DNA of 64,000 bases from Aliivibrio sifiae. GTDB lineage: Bacteria > Pseudomonadota > Gammaproteobacteria > Enterobacterales > Vibrionaceae. The DNA lies in assembly GCF_002954715.1 (NCBI RefSeq), contig NZ_MSCP01000002.1, positions 678,253 through 742,252 on the forward strand, read 5' to 3'. Below the pieces are notes generated by a model. It had not been told where the DNA came from and did no database searches. It saw nothing but the letters and a program-made list of their open reading frames with translations. Both the position numbers and the translations under genes were made by a program. Below are positions 51,401 to 61,069 of the stretch, piece after piece; within the stretch, counting starts at the first letter, position 1; each line of letters starts with the position of its first letter.

Positions 51401-51919
51401 TAAATCTAGAATTGAGCCTCGGCTTGCATATTCACCGTGACTCATTACTTGGTCAACGTGTAAGTAGCCTGATTTTTCTAGTTGTAATTTCAGTTTATCA
51501 AACGAAAGACGATCACCAATCTTTACCACTAAAGCATGTTTATGCAGAAATGATTGCGGTGATTGACGTTGCAATAAGGTGCTCACAGGAACGATTAGTG
51601 TGCCATCTTTTTGCTGAGGCAAATGATATAGACGTGATAAACGGTCAGAAATGATATCCTGATGCGGTGAGAAACTGTCATAAGGAAGGGTTTCCCAATC
51701 AGGAAAAACGTCTACCGAGCGTTGGCTAAATTGACTGATTTCATTTTGTAAACGAAACGCCAATTGTGGCTCAGTTACGGCAACCACGACAGGTCCAGTG
51801 TGTTGTTGTTCAATCTCCGCAATCGCAAGTGCTAAAGATGAACCCGTTAAGTTACCAACAGAGCGAATATCATTGGCTTTAGTTGGTAATGTTAATGACA
51901 GTAAGTTTTTTATAGGCAT
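48464..51919 (-). CDS. mfd: Transcription-repair coupling factor
   Basis: Removes stalled RNA polymerase and recruits UvrA. The 1151-aa protein has a UvrB-like N-terminal module, with DWETLPYDSFSPHQDIISDR typical of Mfd. The RNA polymerase interaction domain follows (QPVVHIDHGIGRYMG region), then RecG-like helicase motifs VCGDVGFGKTEVAMRA (Walker A) and IVDEEHRFGV (DEEH). The TRG motif region and C-terminal D7 domain are at the end. ATG 51919 is preferred over the upstream TTG at 51931. It follows the PilZ-like gene by 15 bp. Confidence 0.97.
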   Translation of the reverse strand: MPIKNLLSLTLPTKANDIRSVGNLTGSSLALAIAEIEQQHTGPVVVAVTEPQLAFRLQNEISQFSQRSVDVFPDWETLPYDSFSPHQDIISDRLSRLYHLPQQKDGTLIVPVSTLLQRQSPQSFLHKHALVVKIGDRLSFDKLKLQLEKSGYLHVDQVMSHGEYASRGSILDLFPMGNAHPYRIDFFDDEIDTIRQFDPENQRTIEEVTSINLLPAHEFPTDDVAIEDFRIRWRQRFDARREPESVYQQISKGAWPAGIEYWQPLFFDETETLFDYLPDNTLLVTIGDIEKAANDFLADAEYRYDQRRVDPLRPLLPVNELWLQTTDMFGLFKQYPRVKLAKEPEIEKAGRFNPDLLELPEIAIQHQNKEPFAQFRQFYEKFSGQVIFSVESEGRREALLELLARIKLKPAICNSMKDAVAHKNKATLVIGSAEHGFILQDPCVAFICESDLLGERVIQRRRRGDNKSINSNTLIRNLAELKIGQPVVHIDHGIGRYMGLETLDVGDMPAEYMMLEYLNETKLYVPVSSLNLISRYSAGADETAPISKLGSETWSKARRKAAEKVRDVAAELLDVYAKRAIKPGFAFKQDRDAYADFRSSFPFEETHDQEIAINDVLSDMCQAKAMDRLVCGDVGFGKTEVAMRAAFLATHNEKQVAVLVPTTLLAQQHFENFRDRFANFPIRVEVLSRFKSAKEQKEILAATAEGKVDILIGTHKLLQDSIKFDDLGLLIVDEEHRFGVRQKEKVKAMRSDVDILTLTATPIPRTLNMAMSGMRDLSIIATPPARRLAIKTFVREKADDVIKEAILREIKRGGQVYVLHNNVETIQNAAEEIEKLIPEARVTLAHGQMRERELERIMSDFYHQRFNVLVCTTIIETGIDVPTANTIIMDRADKLGLAQLHQLRGRVGRSHHQAYAYLLTPHPKALSKDAIKRLDAIASLEDLGAGFTLATHDLEIRGAGELLGDGQSGQIQSVGFTLYMEMLEQAVEALKEGREPSLDDLLREQTEVELRLPALIPEDYIPDVNTRLSLYKRIASVASNGELDELKVEIIDRFGSLPEATQTLLVSSEVKMLAASLKVKKLEAHGNGGYIEFEPTADINPMFLVSLLQKDPTGFALDGPTKVKFIKDLTERQVRIKYVIDLLNLFYENRI

Positions 51920-51934
51920 CAGGACATTCAATTA

Positions 51935-52504
51935 TTAGGTTAAGTTTCGTTCTTGGGCACGAAGTTTAAGCACTTTTTGTTGCTGGAACAGCGCGGCTTT
52001 GATCAGTAAATCTTGGTCAATATCACGAAGGAGATCGTAAGTCATCTCTATTGAATAACCAGATTCAGTTTGCGTACATTGCGTTACTTGAGCATAGCAA
52101 TAAATTGCAGAAGGCGGATGTTCAAGAAACAATTTTACTTTGGCTTTTTGAGTAACGGTTAATGCTGTTTTACTTTCATAAGTAAACTTACTCGCTCCGA
52201 AAGAGGTTGTTTTATGGCGGTAAGCTTCATCATCTTGTTGAATTAACAGATAAGAGAGTAATAAATTGAGTTTTTGATTCTGATTATTTAGGTAATTAGC
52301 TAAGCGTTTACCGTCATCTAGTTTTAGAAAAGAAAGTTCGTTCTCAGAAACATCATCTAAAGAGCTGCATTCTTGTGCAACTCTGAATGGGGCTGGGATC
52401 TCACGCTCAAACGTTTCTATCGCCGGTAACGCCGCGTCTAAAGCAAGAGGTTCAACATTGATGGTTAAATCGTAATGAACCGAAAAGTATTCATCATGTG
52501 ACAT
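51935..52504 (-). CDS. plzB: PilZ-like protein, probable PlzB homologue
   Basis: 189-aa soluble protein. Its position before mfd and divergent from lolC is, as I recall, that of V. cholerae plzB, a PilZ-family gene. The second half (about 95-165) has beta-strand-rich sequence as in a PilZ barrel. The c-di-GMP motifs RxxxR and (D/N)xSxxG are not visible, so nucleotide binding is doubtful. The family call is mostly by synteny. It is probably co-transcribed with mfd. Confidence 0.6.
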   Translation of the reverse strand: MSHDEYFSVHYDLTINVEPLALDAALPAIETFEREIPAPFRVAQECSSLDDVSENELSFLKLDDGKRLANYLNNQNQKLNLLLSYLLIQQDDEAYRHKTTSFGASKFTYESKTALTVTQKAKVKLFLEHPPSAIYCYAQVTQCTQTESGYSIEMTYDLLRDIDQDLLIKAALFQQQKVLKLRAQERNLT

Positions 52505-52677
52505 AAGTGTCCCTTTATTTATTATTATTGTTTAATTATGGCGAAGTCACTGAGCATCAGCAAGTCTTTAATATGTAACTTTGAGTAAGAGTCGAGTAAA
52601 AAAAGGAATAAATACCAGTATTTTACGTGATAGAATGAAATCATTGTTATAGCTTTTATAAGCGTTTGAGAGAATTT

Positions 52678-53886
52678 ATGTTTCATCCAGTATCAGTGTT
52701 TATAGGATTGCGATATTTAAGAGGACGTTCAGGCGATAGATTCAGCCGTTTCATCTCTTATATGTCGACTGCAGGTATTACCATCGGAGTATTGTCTTTA
52801 GTGACGGTGTTATCTGTGATGAATGGTTTTGAAGCACAACTAAAAGATCGTATTTTAGGAGTATTACCACAAGCGGTGATTTCAACGACGAATGGTCAAA
52901 TTACTCCTTCAGAAGATGAACGAAATTACGTCGCAAGTTTACCTCATGTTACTCAAGTTACGCCGGTTGTTCGTGGTGAAGCTATTATACAAAGCGCCAA
53001 AGGTTTGAGTGCAGGAATGTTGGTTGGGATTGACCCCAATGAATATGATCCTATTGCTTATGAATTAATTTCGGGCAATGTGCGTCAGCTTAAAGCGGGT
53101 GAATATGGTATTTTCTTAGGTTCAAAATTAGCGCGTGAATTAAGTGTTCGTTATGGTGATACCGTGCGTATTATGGTGACTAATGCCAGTCAATACACGC
53201 CATTAGGACGTATTCCAAGTCAACGTAATTTTAAAATCGTCGGTGTATTTAATACGGGATCTGATGTTGATGGCCAGTTAATGATTGCGAACATTCAAGA
53301 TACGGCTCGTTTGATGAAATTGGAAAAAGGAAATATCACGGGATGGCGCTTATTTTTCGACGACCCGTTCCAAGTTACAGAATTAGCAAAACTGCCTTTA
53401 GATCATAATATGGCATGGAGTGATTGGCGTGATCAGCGCGGTGAGTTATTTCAAGCTGTGAAAATGGAAAAAAACATGATGGGCTTAATGCTTGGTCTTA
53501 TTGTAGCTATCGCGGCGTTCAATATCATATCTGCTCTTATTATGGTAGTGATGGAAAAACAAGCAGAAGTCGCGATATTAAAAACACAAGGCATGACGAG
53601 TAATCAAGTACTTTCTATTTTTATGGTTCAAGGCGCAAGCAGTGGTGTTATAGGGGCGATTGTTGGTGGAACGTTAGGTGCTCTATTTGCCAGTAATATC
53701 AATGTTATCCTTTCCACGCTAGGTTTGTCGTTGTTTACTGTAGGAGGTTCTTTACCTGCTCACGTTGAACCATTGCAAGTGTGTGTAGTCATTATTCTAG
53801 CAATTTTATTAAGTTTATTAGCGACCGTATTCCCATCTTATCGAGCGGCAGTCGTACAACCAGCAGAGGCATTAAGATATGAGTAA
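52678..53886 (+). CDS. lolC: Lipoprotein-releasing ABC transporter permease LolC
   Basis: Inner-membrane subunit of LolCDE, which extracts outer-membrane lipoproteins and hands them to LolA. The 402-aa protein has TM1 (about 20-45), a large periplasmic MacB-type domain with [13 protein letters not shown], and three C-terminal helices of the FtsX domain ([15 protein letters not shown]). ATG 52678 fits the family start and has GAGAG upstream; the longer frame would use TTG. It overlaps lolD by 8 bp. Confidence 0.96.
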   Translation: MFHPVSVFIGLRYLRGRSGDRFSRFISYMSTAGITIGVLSLVTVLSVMNGFEAQLKDRILGVLPQAVISTTNGQITPSEDERNYVASLPHVTQVTPVVRGEAIIQSAKGLSAGMLVGIDPNEYDPIAYELISGNVRQLKAGEYGIFLGSKLARELSVRYGDTVRIMVTNASQYTPLGRIPSQRNFKIVGVFNTGSDVDGQLMIANIQDTARLMKLEKGNITGWRLFFDDPFQVTELAKLPLDHNMAWSDWRDQRGELFQAVKMEKNMMGLMLGLIVAIAAFNIISALIMVVMEKQAEVAILKTQGMTSNQVLSIFMVQGASSGVIGAIVGGTLGALFASNINVILSTLGLSLFTVGGSLPAHVEPLQVCVVIILAILLSLLATVFPSYRAAVVQPAEALRYE

Positions 53887-54595
53887 TCCATTATTAGTTT
53901 GTCAGGGTATTCGTAAGGTTTACCAAGAAGGCACAATGGAAACTGAAGTGCTTAAAGGGGTTGATTTTCAAATTAATGAAAGTGAGTTGGTTGCAATTGT
54001 TGGATCATCTGGGTCTGGTAAAAGTACCTTATTACACATTCTTGGTGCGCTTGATGAGCCAACAGCTGGCACCGTACATTTTCAACAGAATGAATTAACA
54101 AAGTTAAGTGCTAATAAACAAGCAAAGATCCGTAATCAACACATTGGCTTTGTGTACCAATTTCATCACCTTTTGTCTGATTTCAGCGCATTAGAAAATG
54201 TAGCCATGCCACTGTTAATTGGTGGTATTAATAAAAAAGAAGCGACAAAACGTGCGACCGAATTACTAGCGAAAGTAGGGCTAGCCCATCGCATTGAGCA
54301 CCGTCCATCAGAATTATCAGGTGGTGAACGTCAGCGCGTGGCGATTGCGCGAGCGTTAGTGAATAAACCTGCATTAGTTTTAGCTGATGAGCCGACGGGA
54401 AACTTGGATTATAAAACAGCATTAGACATCTATAATTTAATGCGTGAATTGAATCAAGAGTCCGGTACGGCTTTCTTAGTTGTTACGCATGATAATGAAT
54501 TAGCAGCAAAACTAGATAAGCAATTAAGCATGCAAGATGGTCGCTTTATTACTGAAACTGTTCGTTCAAATAGCAATCAAGAGCAGGAGGCGTAA
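53879..54595 (+). CDS. lolD: Lipoprotein-releasing ABC transporter ATPase LolD
   Basis: ATPase of LolCDE on the cytoplasmic face. The 238-aa protein has Walker [19 protein letters not shown], the Q-loop region [16 protein letters not shown] typical of LolD, signature LSGGERQR, Walker [13 protein letters not shown] and switch VTHD. It lies between lolC (8-bp overlap) and lolE (1-bp overlap), so the three subunits are made together. Confidence 0.97.
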   Translation: MSNPLLVCQGIRKVYQEGTMETEVLKGVDFQINESELVAIVGSSGSGKSTLLHILGALDEPTAGTVHFQQNELTKLSANKQAKIRNQHIGFVYQFHHLLSDFSALENVAMPLLIGGINKKEATKRATELLAKVGLAHRIEHRPSELSGGERQRVAIARALVNKPALVLADEPTGNLDYKTALDIYNLMRELNQESGTAFLVVTHDNELAAKLDKQLSMQDGRFITETVRSNSNQEQEA

Positions 54596-55839
54596 TGTTT
54601 TCACCGCTTTCTCTTTTTATTGGTGGGCGTTTTGCACGAGCAAAGCAGCGTAATAAAATGGTGTCGTTTATTTCGATCTCATCAACATTGGGTATTGCTA
54701 TCGGTGTTGCCGTTATCATTATCGGTCTTTCAGCAATGAATGGCTTTGAGCGCGAACTGCAAAATCGTGTGTTATCTGTTATTCCCCATGCTGAACTTGA
54801 AGGGGTTAAAAGACCAATTGATGATTGGCAAACTATGATGAGCCAAGCGAAAGAGCATCTAAAAGTGACAGGTGCAGCACCTTATGTTCGCTTTACTGCT
54901 TTATTAGAAAGAGGCAGTAAGCTAAAAGCGGTTGAAATTAGAGGTGTTAAACCTTTATTAGAAGCTTCAGTGTCTAAGTTGCCTCAATTTATTGATAAAG
55001 ATGCTTGGGATAAATTTGAAGCGAATAAACAAAGCGTCATTTTAGGTAAAGGCGTTGCTGATACCTTAAATGTTAAGGTTGGTGATTGGATCACTGCGTT
55101 GATCCCTGATGAAAATAGCGATAAACAACTCCGTTCACCAAAACGACAACGTCTGCAAGTGGTGGGCTTACTTTCATTAGGCGGACAAGTTGACCATGGT
55201 TTAGCGATTATTCCTTTAAAAGATGCACAGCAATACATAAACTTAGGTGACAGTGTCACTGGTGTGTCATTGCAAGTGAGTAGCGTTCTTAATGCTCAAG
55301 ATATTGTTAGAGAGGTCGGTGGGACACTAACGGAATACGTTTATTTACGTAGTTGGATTCAAAAGTATGGTTATCTATACCGAGATATTCAATTAGTACG
55401 TTCAATTATGTATCTTGTAATGGTTTTAGTAATTGGTGTAGCTTGTTTTAATATTGTGTCTACATTAATGATGGCAGTAAAAGATCGCTCTGGAGACATT
55501 GCTATATTAAGAACCATGGGCGCGAATGATGGGTTAATTAAACGCATTTTTGTATGCCAAGGTATCTTCTCTGGCGTGACAGGAAGCTTAGCCGGTTCAG
55601 CTTTAGGATCATTTGTAGCATTAAATTTAACCCCAATGATTAAGGGATTAGAATCACTAATAGGGCACCAGTTTTTATCTGGTGATATCTATTTCGTTGA
55701 TTTTTTACCCTCAGAATTGGTGTGGAGTGATGTGGCTATCGTAACAGGAACGGCAATTGTGTTGAGTGCTATCGCAACGTGGTATCCAGCGAGAAGAGCA
55801 AGTCGATTACATCCAGCGGCAGTATTGAGTTCTAAGTAA
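54595..55839 (+). CDS. lolE: Lipoprotein-releasing ABC transporter permease LolE
   Basis: Second membrane subunit of LolCDE, 414 aa. It has N-terminal SLFIGGRFARAKQRNKMVSF with TM1, a periplasmic domain with LGGQVDHGLAIIPLKDA, and the C-terminal FtsX helices (VKDRSGDIAILRTMGAN). It differs from LolC in this periplasmic loop, as the paired subunits do. A GAGG ribosome site lies inside lolD; the start shares one base with its stop. A terminator follows. Confidence 0.96.
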   Translation: MFSPLSLFIGGRFARAKQRNKMVSFISISSTLGIAIGVAVIIIGLSAMNGFERELQNRVLSVIPHAELEGVKRPIDDWQTMMSQAKEHLKVTGAAPYVRFTALLERGSKLKAVEIRGVKPLLEASVSKLPQFIDKDAWDKFEANKQSVILGKGVADTLNVKVGDWITALIPDENSDKQLRSPKRQRLQVVGLLSLGGQVDHGLAIIPLKDAQQYINLGDSVTGVSLQVSSVLNAQDIVREVGGTLTEYVYLRSWIQKYGYLYRDIQLVRSIMYLVMVLVIGVACFNIVSTLMMAVKDRSGDIAILRTMGANDGLIKRIFVCQGIFSGVTGSLAGSALGSFVALNLTPMIKGLESLIGHQFLSGDIYFVDFLPSELVWSDVAIVTGTAIVLSAIATWYPARRASRLHPAAVLSSK

Positions 55840-55866
55840 TAAAAATCAGATAGGATTGTCTGGATA

Positions 55867-55900
55867 AAAAGGCTTCTAAGTTTATTAGAGGCCTTTTTTA
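55867..55900 (+). terminator. Terminator of lolCDE
   Basis: AAAAGGCTTCTAA pairs with TTAGAGGCCTTTT (one mismatch) around a GTTTA loop and is followed by T. It lies 28 bp after the lolE stop. Confidence 0.88.
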
Positions 55901-56008
55901 TATTTGTTAGGTTTTACCTATCAATATAATAACTAAAACTGATTAGTAAAATTGCGCTATTGTTTCTATTATAGATAAATACTTTGATGTCTACCGGATA
56001 GAAAAATA

Positions 56009-57511
56009 ATGACAATATCGGACAACAATACCATTGTAATTTTTGGGGCTTCTGGTGATTTAACGTACCGAAAGCTTATTCCCGCTCTATATCATTTATA
56101 CGCTAGCAATCAACTTTCTGATTCTTTCTCTATTTTAGGCGTTAGCCGAACTCAATATGATGACGAGTCATATCGAGAAAAAATGAAGCATTCTCTGCAA
56201 GAGATGGAGGAAACGGATCCTGAAATATTAGCTAAGTTTTGTGAGCATCTGCATTATCAGGCGTTAAATACTTCAGAAGTTCAAGACTATGCTCTGTTAG
56301 TCGAAAAGTTAGATTTCTTAGCTGAAAAATACCAACTTGAACAACAAAATACACTTTTCTATCTAGCGACACCTCCAAGCCTTTATGGTGTTATTCCATC
56401 GTGCTTAGCTGCTCATGGTTTAAATGAAGAATCAAACGGTTGGAAACGCCTAATCATAGAAAAACCATTTGGTTATGATCTCGCATCAGCACTAAGTTTA
56501 GGTAAAGAAATTCATCAGCATTTTGAAGAACATCAAATCTATCGCATAGACCATTATCTTGGCAAAGAAACGGTTCAAAACTTATTGGTATTACGATTTT
56601 CTAATGTCATGTTTGAACCATTGTGGAATCGTAATTTTATTGAATATGTAGAAATCACTGGTTCAGAGTTTTTAGGTGTAGAAGAGCGTGGCGGTTATTA
56701 CGATGGTTCAGGTGCTATGCGTGATATGTTCCAAAACCATTTATTGCAAGTACTTGCGATGGTTGGAATGGAATCGCCTTCAGCGATAAATGCAGATGCA
56801 ATGCGTGATGAAATAGCAAAAGTGCTGCAAAGTTTACAACCTATTTCAGATGATGATTTAAGAAACAATCTCGTATTAGGTCAATATACTGAGTCTGAAG
56901 TAAGAGGTAAATTTTTACCAAGTTACCGTGATGAACATGGCGTTGCTGATGATTCTCGAACGGAAACGTACGTTGGTTTGAAAATGTTCATTAATAACTG
57001 GCGTTGGAATGGGGTTCCTTTTTATGTTCGTACAGGTAAGCGTCTTCCTACTCGTGTAACTGAGGTTGTTGTTCACTTTAAGAAAACACCGCACCCAGCG
57101 TTTGCTGCAAATGCACCAGAAAATAAATTAGTGATCCGTATTCAACCTGATGAAGGGATCCAAATGCGTTTTGGCTTAAAAGAGCCTGGTTCTGGTTTTA
57201 AAGTGAAAGACGTATCAATGGATTTTCATTATCAGTCGTTAACTGAAACAACCATGTTAACCGCATATGAGAGATTACTCTTAGATGCATTAAACGGTGA
57301 CGCAACACTCTTTGCTCGCAGTGATGCAGTGAATGCATGTTGGAAGTTTGTGCAACCAATACTAGATTTTAAACAAGATCCTCAATCACTATTTGGCTAC
57401 GCCTGTGGAACGTGGGGACCCAAAGAAGCCGATCAATTGTTAGAACGAGACAATCGAGCATGGCGTTTTCCTTGTAAAAACCTAACTGATACGGATTATT
57501 GTGAACTATGA
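56009..57511 (+). CDS. zwf: Glucose-6-phosphate 1-dehydrogenase
   Basis: Oxidises glucose-6-phosphate to 6-phosphogluconolactone with NADP. The 500-aa protein has the N-terminal dinucleotide motif [13 protein letters not shown] and the active-site [13 protein letters not shown] with the catalytic His. It also has IEKPFGYDL and the later [14 protein letters not shown]. It is the first gene of zwf-pgl-gnd, with its stop overlapping pgl by ATGA. The operon supplies NADPH and pentoses. Confidence 0.97.
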   Translation: MTISDNNTIVIFGASGDLTYRKLIPALYHLYASNQLSDSFSILGVSRTQYDDESYREKMKHSLQEMEETDPEILAKFCEHLHYQALNTSEVQDYALLVEKLDFLAEKYQLEQQNTLFYLATPPSLYGVIPSCLAAHGLNEESNGWKRLIIEKPFGYDLASALSLGKEIHQHFEEHQIYRIDHYLGKETVQNLLVLRFSNVMFEPLWNRNFIEYVEITGSEFLGVEERGGYYDGSGAMRDMFQNHLLQVLAMVGMESPSAINADAMRDEIAKVLQSLQPISDDDLRNNLVLGQYTESEVRGKFLPSYRDEHGVADDSRTETYVGLKMFINNWRWNGVPFYVRTGKRLPTRVTEVVVHFKKTPHPAFAANAPENKLVIRIQPDEGIQMRFGLKEPGSGFKVKDVSMDFHYQSLTETTMLTAYERLLLDALNGDATLFARSDAVNACWKFVQPILDFKQDPQSLFGYACGTWGPKEADQLLERDNRAWRFPCKNLTDTDYCEL

Positions 57512-58230
57512 TAAATCATCAAATATTTCAAACACCAGAACAAGTTGTGATTAGCCTTGCTGATGAATTAAAAGCGTTAAGTAAACAAGGTAAACCAGTA
57601 CATGTATCACTCTCTGGTGGCAGTACGCCTAAGATGTTGTTTTCATTATTAGCATCAGAGCCTTACGCGAAGAGCATTCAATGGGAGAATCTCCATTTTT
57701 GGTGGGGAGATGAACGTTGTGTTGCGCCGGATGATGCAGAAAGTAATTATGGGGAAGCAAATGAGTTGTTGTTTTCACATATTACAATTCCAGAAGACAA
57801 CATTCATCGAATTCAAGGTGAAAATGATCCAGAAAAAGAAGCGATTCGTTTTGCACAAGAAATGTGCGATACCATTCCACAACAAAATGGTATTCCAGTA
57901 TTTGATTGGATTTTATTAGGTGTTGGAGCTGATGGTCATACGGCCTCTTTATTTCCAAACGTTACCGATTATAGTGATTCAAACCTTAGTCTTGTCGCTA
58001 TTCATCCAGAGTCAGGTCAGCGTCGAGTTTCAAAAACAGCCAAAGCATTGCAAGCCGCAAAACGTATTAGCTATTTAGTTTTAGGCAAAGGCAAGGCAGA
58101 CATCGTACACGAGATTAATACAATACCAGCAGAGCAGTTGCCATATCCGGCAGCAAAGATCCAATCAACAATGGGTCAAACTGAGTGGTTTTTAGATTTA
58201 GATGCAGCAGCGCACATCATTAATAAATAG
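57508..58230 (+). CDS. pgl: 6-phosphogluconolactonase
   Basis: Hydrolyses 6-phosphogluconolactone to 6-phosphogluconate. The 240-aa DevB-type protein has the NagB-like fold motifs [24 protein letters not shown] and [15 protein letters not shown]. It overlaps the zwf stop by 4 bp and ends 33 bp before gnd. Confidence 0.96.
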   Translation: MINHQIFQTPEQVVISLADELKALSKQGKPVHVSLSGGSTPKMLFSLLASEPYAKSIQWENLHFWWGDERCVAPDDAESNYGEANELLFSHITIPEDNIHRIQGENDPEKEAIRFAQEMCDTIPQQNGIPVFDWILLGVGADGHTASLFPNVTDYSDSNLSLVAIHPESGQRRVSKTAKALQAAKRISYLVLGKGKADIVHEINTIPAEQLPYPAAKIQSTMGQTEWFLDLDAAAHIINK

Positions 58231-58263
58231 AGCGCTCGCACAATACAAATTTTGGAGAAATAT

Positions 58264-59712
58264 ATGAAAGGTGATATCGGTGTAATCGGCTTAGCAGTAA
58301 TGGGCCAAAACCTTATTTTAAATATGAATGACCATGGTTTTAACGTCGTCGCTCATAATCGAACCGCTGCAAAAGTAGATGAATTTTTAGAAGGTCCAGC
58401 AAAAGGAACCAACATTGTAGGGGCTTATTCTTTAGAAGAGTTAGTCGAGAAGCTAGAAACTCCTCGTAAAATTATGTTGATGGTTCGTGCTGGTGATGTT
58501 GTTGATACGTTCATTGATAAACTTGTACCATTACTAGATAAAGGCGACATTATTATTGATGGTGGTAACACGAATTTCCCAGACACAAATCGTCGAGTTG
58601 CAGCATTAAAAGAAAAAGGGATTTACTTTATTGGTACGGGTGTTTCTGGTGGTGAAGAAGGTGCGCGTTTTGGTCCTTCAATCATGCCAGGCGGTTCATC
58701 AGAAGCGTGGCCATTTGTAAAACCAATCTTCCAAGCTATTTCTGCAAAAACAGAGAATAATGAACCTTGTTGTGATTGGGTTGGTAACGACGGTGCTGGT
58801 CATTTTGTGAAAATGGTGCATAACGGTATCGAATATGGTGACATGCAATTAATTACAGAAGCATATCAGTTCATGAAAGATGGCTTAGGCATGACGCATG
58901 ATGAGATGCAATCTGTCTTTATGGATTGGAATGAAACGGAACTAAATAGCTACTTGGTTGAGATCACTGCAGATATTCTTGGTTATAAAGATACTGATGG
59001 TGAACCATTAGTTGAGAAAATTCTGGATACAGCAGGACAAAAAGGCACAGGTAAATGGACGGGTATCAACGCGCTTGATATGGGCATACCATTAACTTTA
59101 ATTACAGAGTCTGTATTCTCTCGTTGTTTATCAGCACTTAAAGATCAACGAGTAGAAGCAGAACAGTTATTTAGTAAAACAATCGTCCCTGTTGAAGGCG
59201 ATAAGAAAGCGTGGATTGACGCATTACGCCAAGCGTTACTGGCTTCAAAAATCATTTCGTACGCACAAGGCTTTATGTTGATGCGAGAAGCGTCAAATGA
59301 AAATGGTTGGGATTTGAATTATGGTAACGTAGCGCTTATGTGGCGTGGTGGTTGTATCATTCGTTCTGCATTCCTAGGTAATATTCGTGATGCCTATGAT
59401 ATTGATCCTGAATTGTCATTTTTAGGTTCAGACAGCTATTTTAAAGGGATCTTAGAAGATTGCTTATCTGCATGGCGTAAAGTTGCCGCTAAGTCTATGG
59501 AAGTAGGAATCCCAATGCCTTGTATGACATCAGCGTTAACATTCTTAGATGGTTATACAACGGCTCGTTTACCTGCGAATCTTTTACAAGCTCAGCGTGA
59601 TTATTTTGGTGCTCATACGTATGAACGTTTGGATAAACCAAGAGGAGAGTTTTTCCATACTAATTGGACAGGCAAAGGTGGCGATGTTTCATCTACCACT
59701 TACAATTCGTAA
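58264..59712 (+). CDS. gnd: 6-phosphogluconate dehydrogenase (decarboxylating)
   Basis: Third step of the oxidative pentose phosphate pathway: 6-phosphogluconate to ribulose-5-phosphate, CO2 and NADPH. The 482-aa product has the nucleotide motif IGLAVMGQNLILNM, then GTGVSGGEEGARFGPSIMPG with the substrate-binding region, and HFVKMVHNGIEYGDMQL with catalytic Lys. ATG 58264 follows GGAG by 6 bases; the longer frame would use TTG. Ends in a terminator. Confidence 0.97.
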   Translation: MKGDIGVIGLAVMGQNLILNMNDHGFNVVAHNRTAAKVDEFLEGPAKGTNIVGAYSLEELVEKLETPRKIMLMVRAGDVVDTFIDKLVPLLDKGDIIIDGGNTNFPDTNRRVAALKEKGIYFIGTGVSGGEEGARFGPSIMPGGSSEAWPFVKPIFQAISAKTENNEPCCDWVGNDGAGHFVKMVHNGIEYGDMQLITEAYQFMKDGLGMTHDEMQSVFMDWNETELNSYLVEITADILGYKDTDGEPLVEKILDTAGQKGTGKWTGINALDMGIPLTLITESVFSRCLSALKDQRVEAEQLFSKTIVPVEGDKKAWIDALRQALLASKIISYAQGFMLMREASNENGWDLNYGNVALMWRGGCIIRSAFLGNIRDAYDIDPELSFLGSDSYFKGILEDCLSAWRKVAAKSMEVGIPMPCMTSALTFLDGYTTARLPANLLQAQRDYFGAHTYERLDKPRGEFFHTNWTGKGGDVSSTTYNS

Positions 59713-59739
59713 GTTAAATTTACCTAATTACTAATTTAA

Positions 59740-59775
59740 AAGCCCTTAACTTATAATGAGTTAAGGGCTTGTTTT
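59740..59775 (+). terminator. Terminator of zwf-pgl-gnd
   Basis: AAGCCCTTAACT/AGTTAAGGGCTT with a 7-nt loop, then GTTTT. The left side is A-rich, so it may also serve the converging DedA gene. Confidence 0.9.
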
Positions 59776-59798
59776 ACTTATCTATATAAAGATAGATT

Positions 59799-60464
59799 TT
59801 AATATAATTTTTTACGTCGATATCTCTTTAAGCAATAACCACTAACAAAACTACCTAATGCGATAGCTAAGGTAATTACGGGAGCAGCCATTAAAGCCAT
59901 CGTAATGTATTTAGACAGTTTTTCAGGTAAAAAAGAAAGAGAGTAACCAAAACCAGTAAGCAATAAAATCCAAATAATGGCACTCATCCAAGCAAAGTAA
60001 TGAAAGCGAGCCGCTTTTTGCATTCTTAGTCCCATCATTAATGGTAAGAGGGGACGAACAACAGGAATAAATCGAGCAACAAACAAAGCAATAAGACCAT
60101 GCTTAGCAAGTAAAGAGTCGACAGTTTGTAACCTATGCTGTGGAACCGCACTTATCCATTTTTGAATTGTTGGGAATTTATGTAACCAGCGTCCTTGAAT
60201 AAATGCCAATTGGCTACCAATGGCAGCGGCCATAATAAGGCCAGCAGCAATAACTGGATAGCTAATCACATTCGCTGCAGCTAAAGAGCCTGAAAGGATA
60301 ACAACACTGTCACAAGGGAGTGGGGCGGCAGGGATAAAAGCACTCTCTAACCAAATGAATAAGATCAGACAGAAGTAAATCATCGCTGCACTGTTTGGAT
60401 TTTGTAAAATGGTGAAATCTTGTTGCCAAAGAGCCGTTAAAATTGAAATAAATGAATCAAACAT
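59799..60464 (-). CDS. DedA family membrane protein (YqjA/YghB-like)
   Basis: 221-aa inner-membrane protein of the SNARE-associated/DedA family. In E. coli such proteins support membrane proton balance, drug tolerance and, as flippases, undecaprenyl-phosphate recycling. Features are ALWQQDFTILQNP (near-identical in place to YqjA), AAPLPCDSVVILSG with the conserved acidic residue, and RFIPVVRPLLPLMMGL. ATG 60464 is set by GGAG seven bases upstream and by alignment with YqjA. A PhoB-box-like repeat lies about 95 bp upstream. Confidence 0.9.
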   Translation of the reverse strand: MFDSFISILTALWQQDFTILQNPNSAAMIYFCLILFIWLESAFIPAAPLPCDSVVILSGSLAAANVISYPVIAAGLIMAAAIGSQLAFIQGRWLHKFPTIQKWISAVPQHRLQTVDSLLAKHGLIALFVARFIPVVRPLLPLMMGLRMQKAARFHYFAWMSAIIWILLLTGFGYSLSFLPEKLSKYITMALMAAPVITLAIALGSFVSGYCLKRYRRKKLY

Positions 60465-61069
60465 CGCCATTCTCCAGACGAAATTCAAGTAGTTAACTTG
60501 TTGAATAAGAATGATCGAGAGTAAGGTAAGTGCTTGATAAAGTCACTATAAAAATTCACTGTCATAAAAAGTTCATAAAACTATGTTTAAGTTGTTTTTT
60601 TAGCTTAAAAAACGGGTAACAAATCAAGAGTTAGGTAAGTGTTACTTACTTTTTATAACGGTTATTGTAGTAAATAGAAAACAAAATTATAAATAACTAA
60701 CTGAAATAGGTATTATTTAAAAATAATGAGATATTGATTAATTACAAATCAATTAATGCAATATAATAAATAAAACTTATGTGGTTTTATGTAAAAAAAT
60801 ATATTTGGCGCTTTTGTCTTGTCTGTTGTAAGTTGTTGTTTTTTATTGAATTGATAGTTAACTTAAATGATTCGGCTCATGTAATAAGATAAGCCTTTGT
60901 TATAATTTGCTTGGTTTTTGGATTGATGTATATTTTTAATCGAATCTAATCCTCACCAATCATACTTATAATTTATGGGAGGATTTTATTTGAGTTGCTT
61001 AGCTTCTATAGATAAATGATTGAACCTAAGTATTGAACTATTATTTTTAAGACTTATTTGGTATTTATT
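60465..61069. other. 605-bp AT-rich intergenic region with PhoB-box-like repeat
   Basis: Divergent promoter region for the DedA gene and the outer-membrane protein gene. CTGTCAT-AAAA-AGTTCAT at 60559-60576 has the 11-bp periodicity of a PhoB box, with the first repeat perfect and the second 5 of 7. A small stem GTAAGT/ACTTAC with T run sits at 60636-60655. No credible protein or RNA gene was found in the rest. Confidence 0.5.

Noticed and set aside
51920-51931. TTG start giving a longer Mfd
   Set aside because: The ATG four codons later fits the family N-terminus, and the TTG lacks a better ribosome site.
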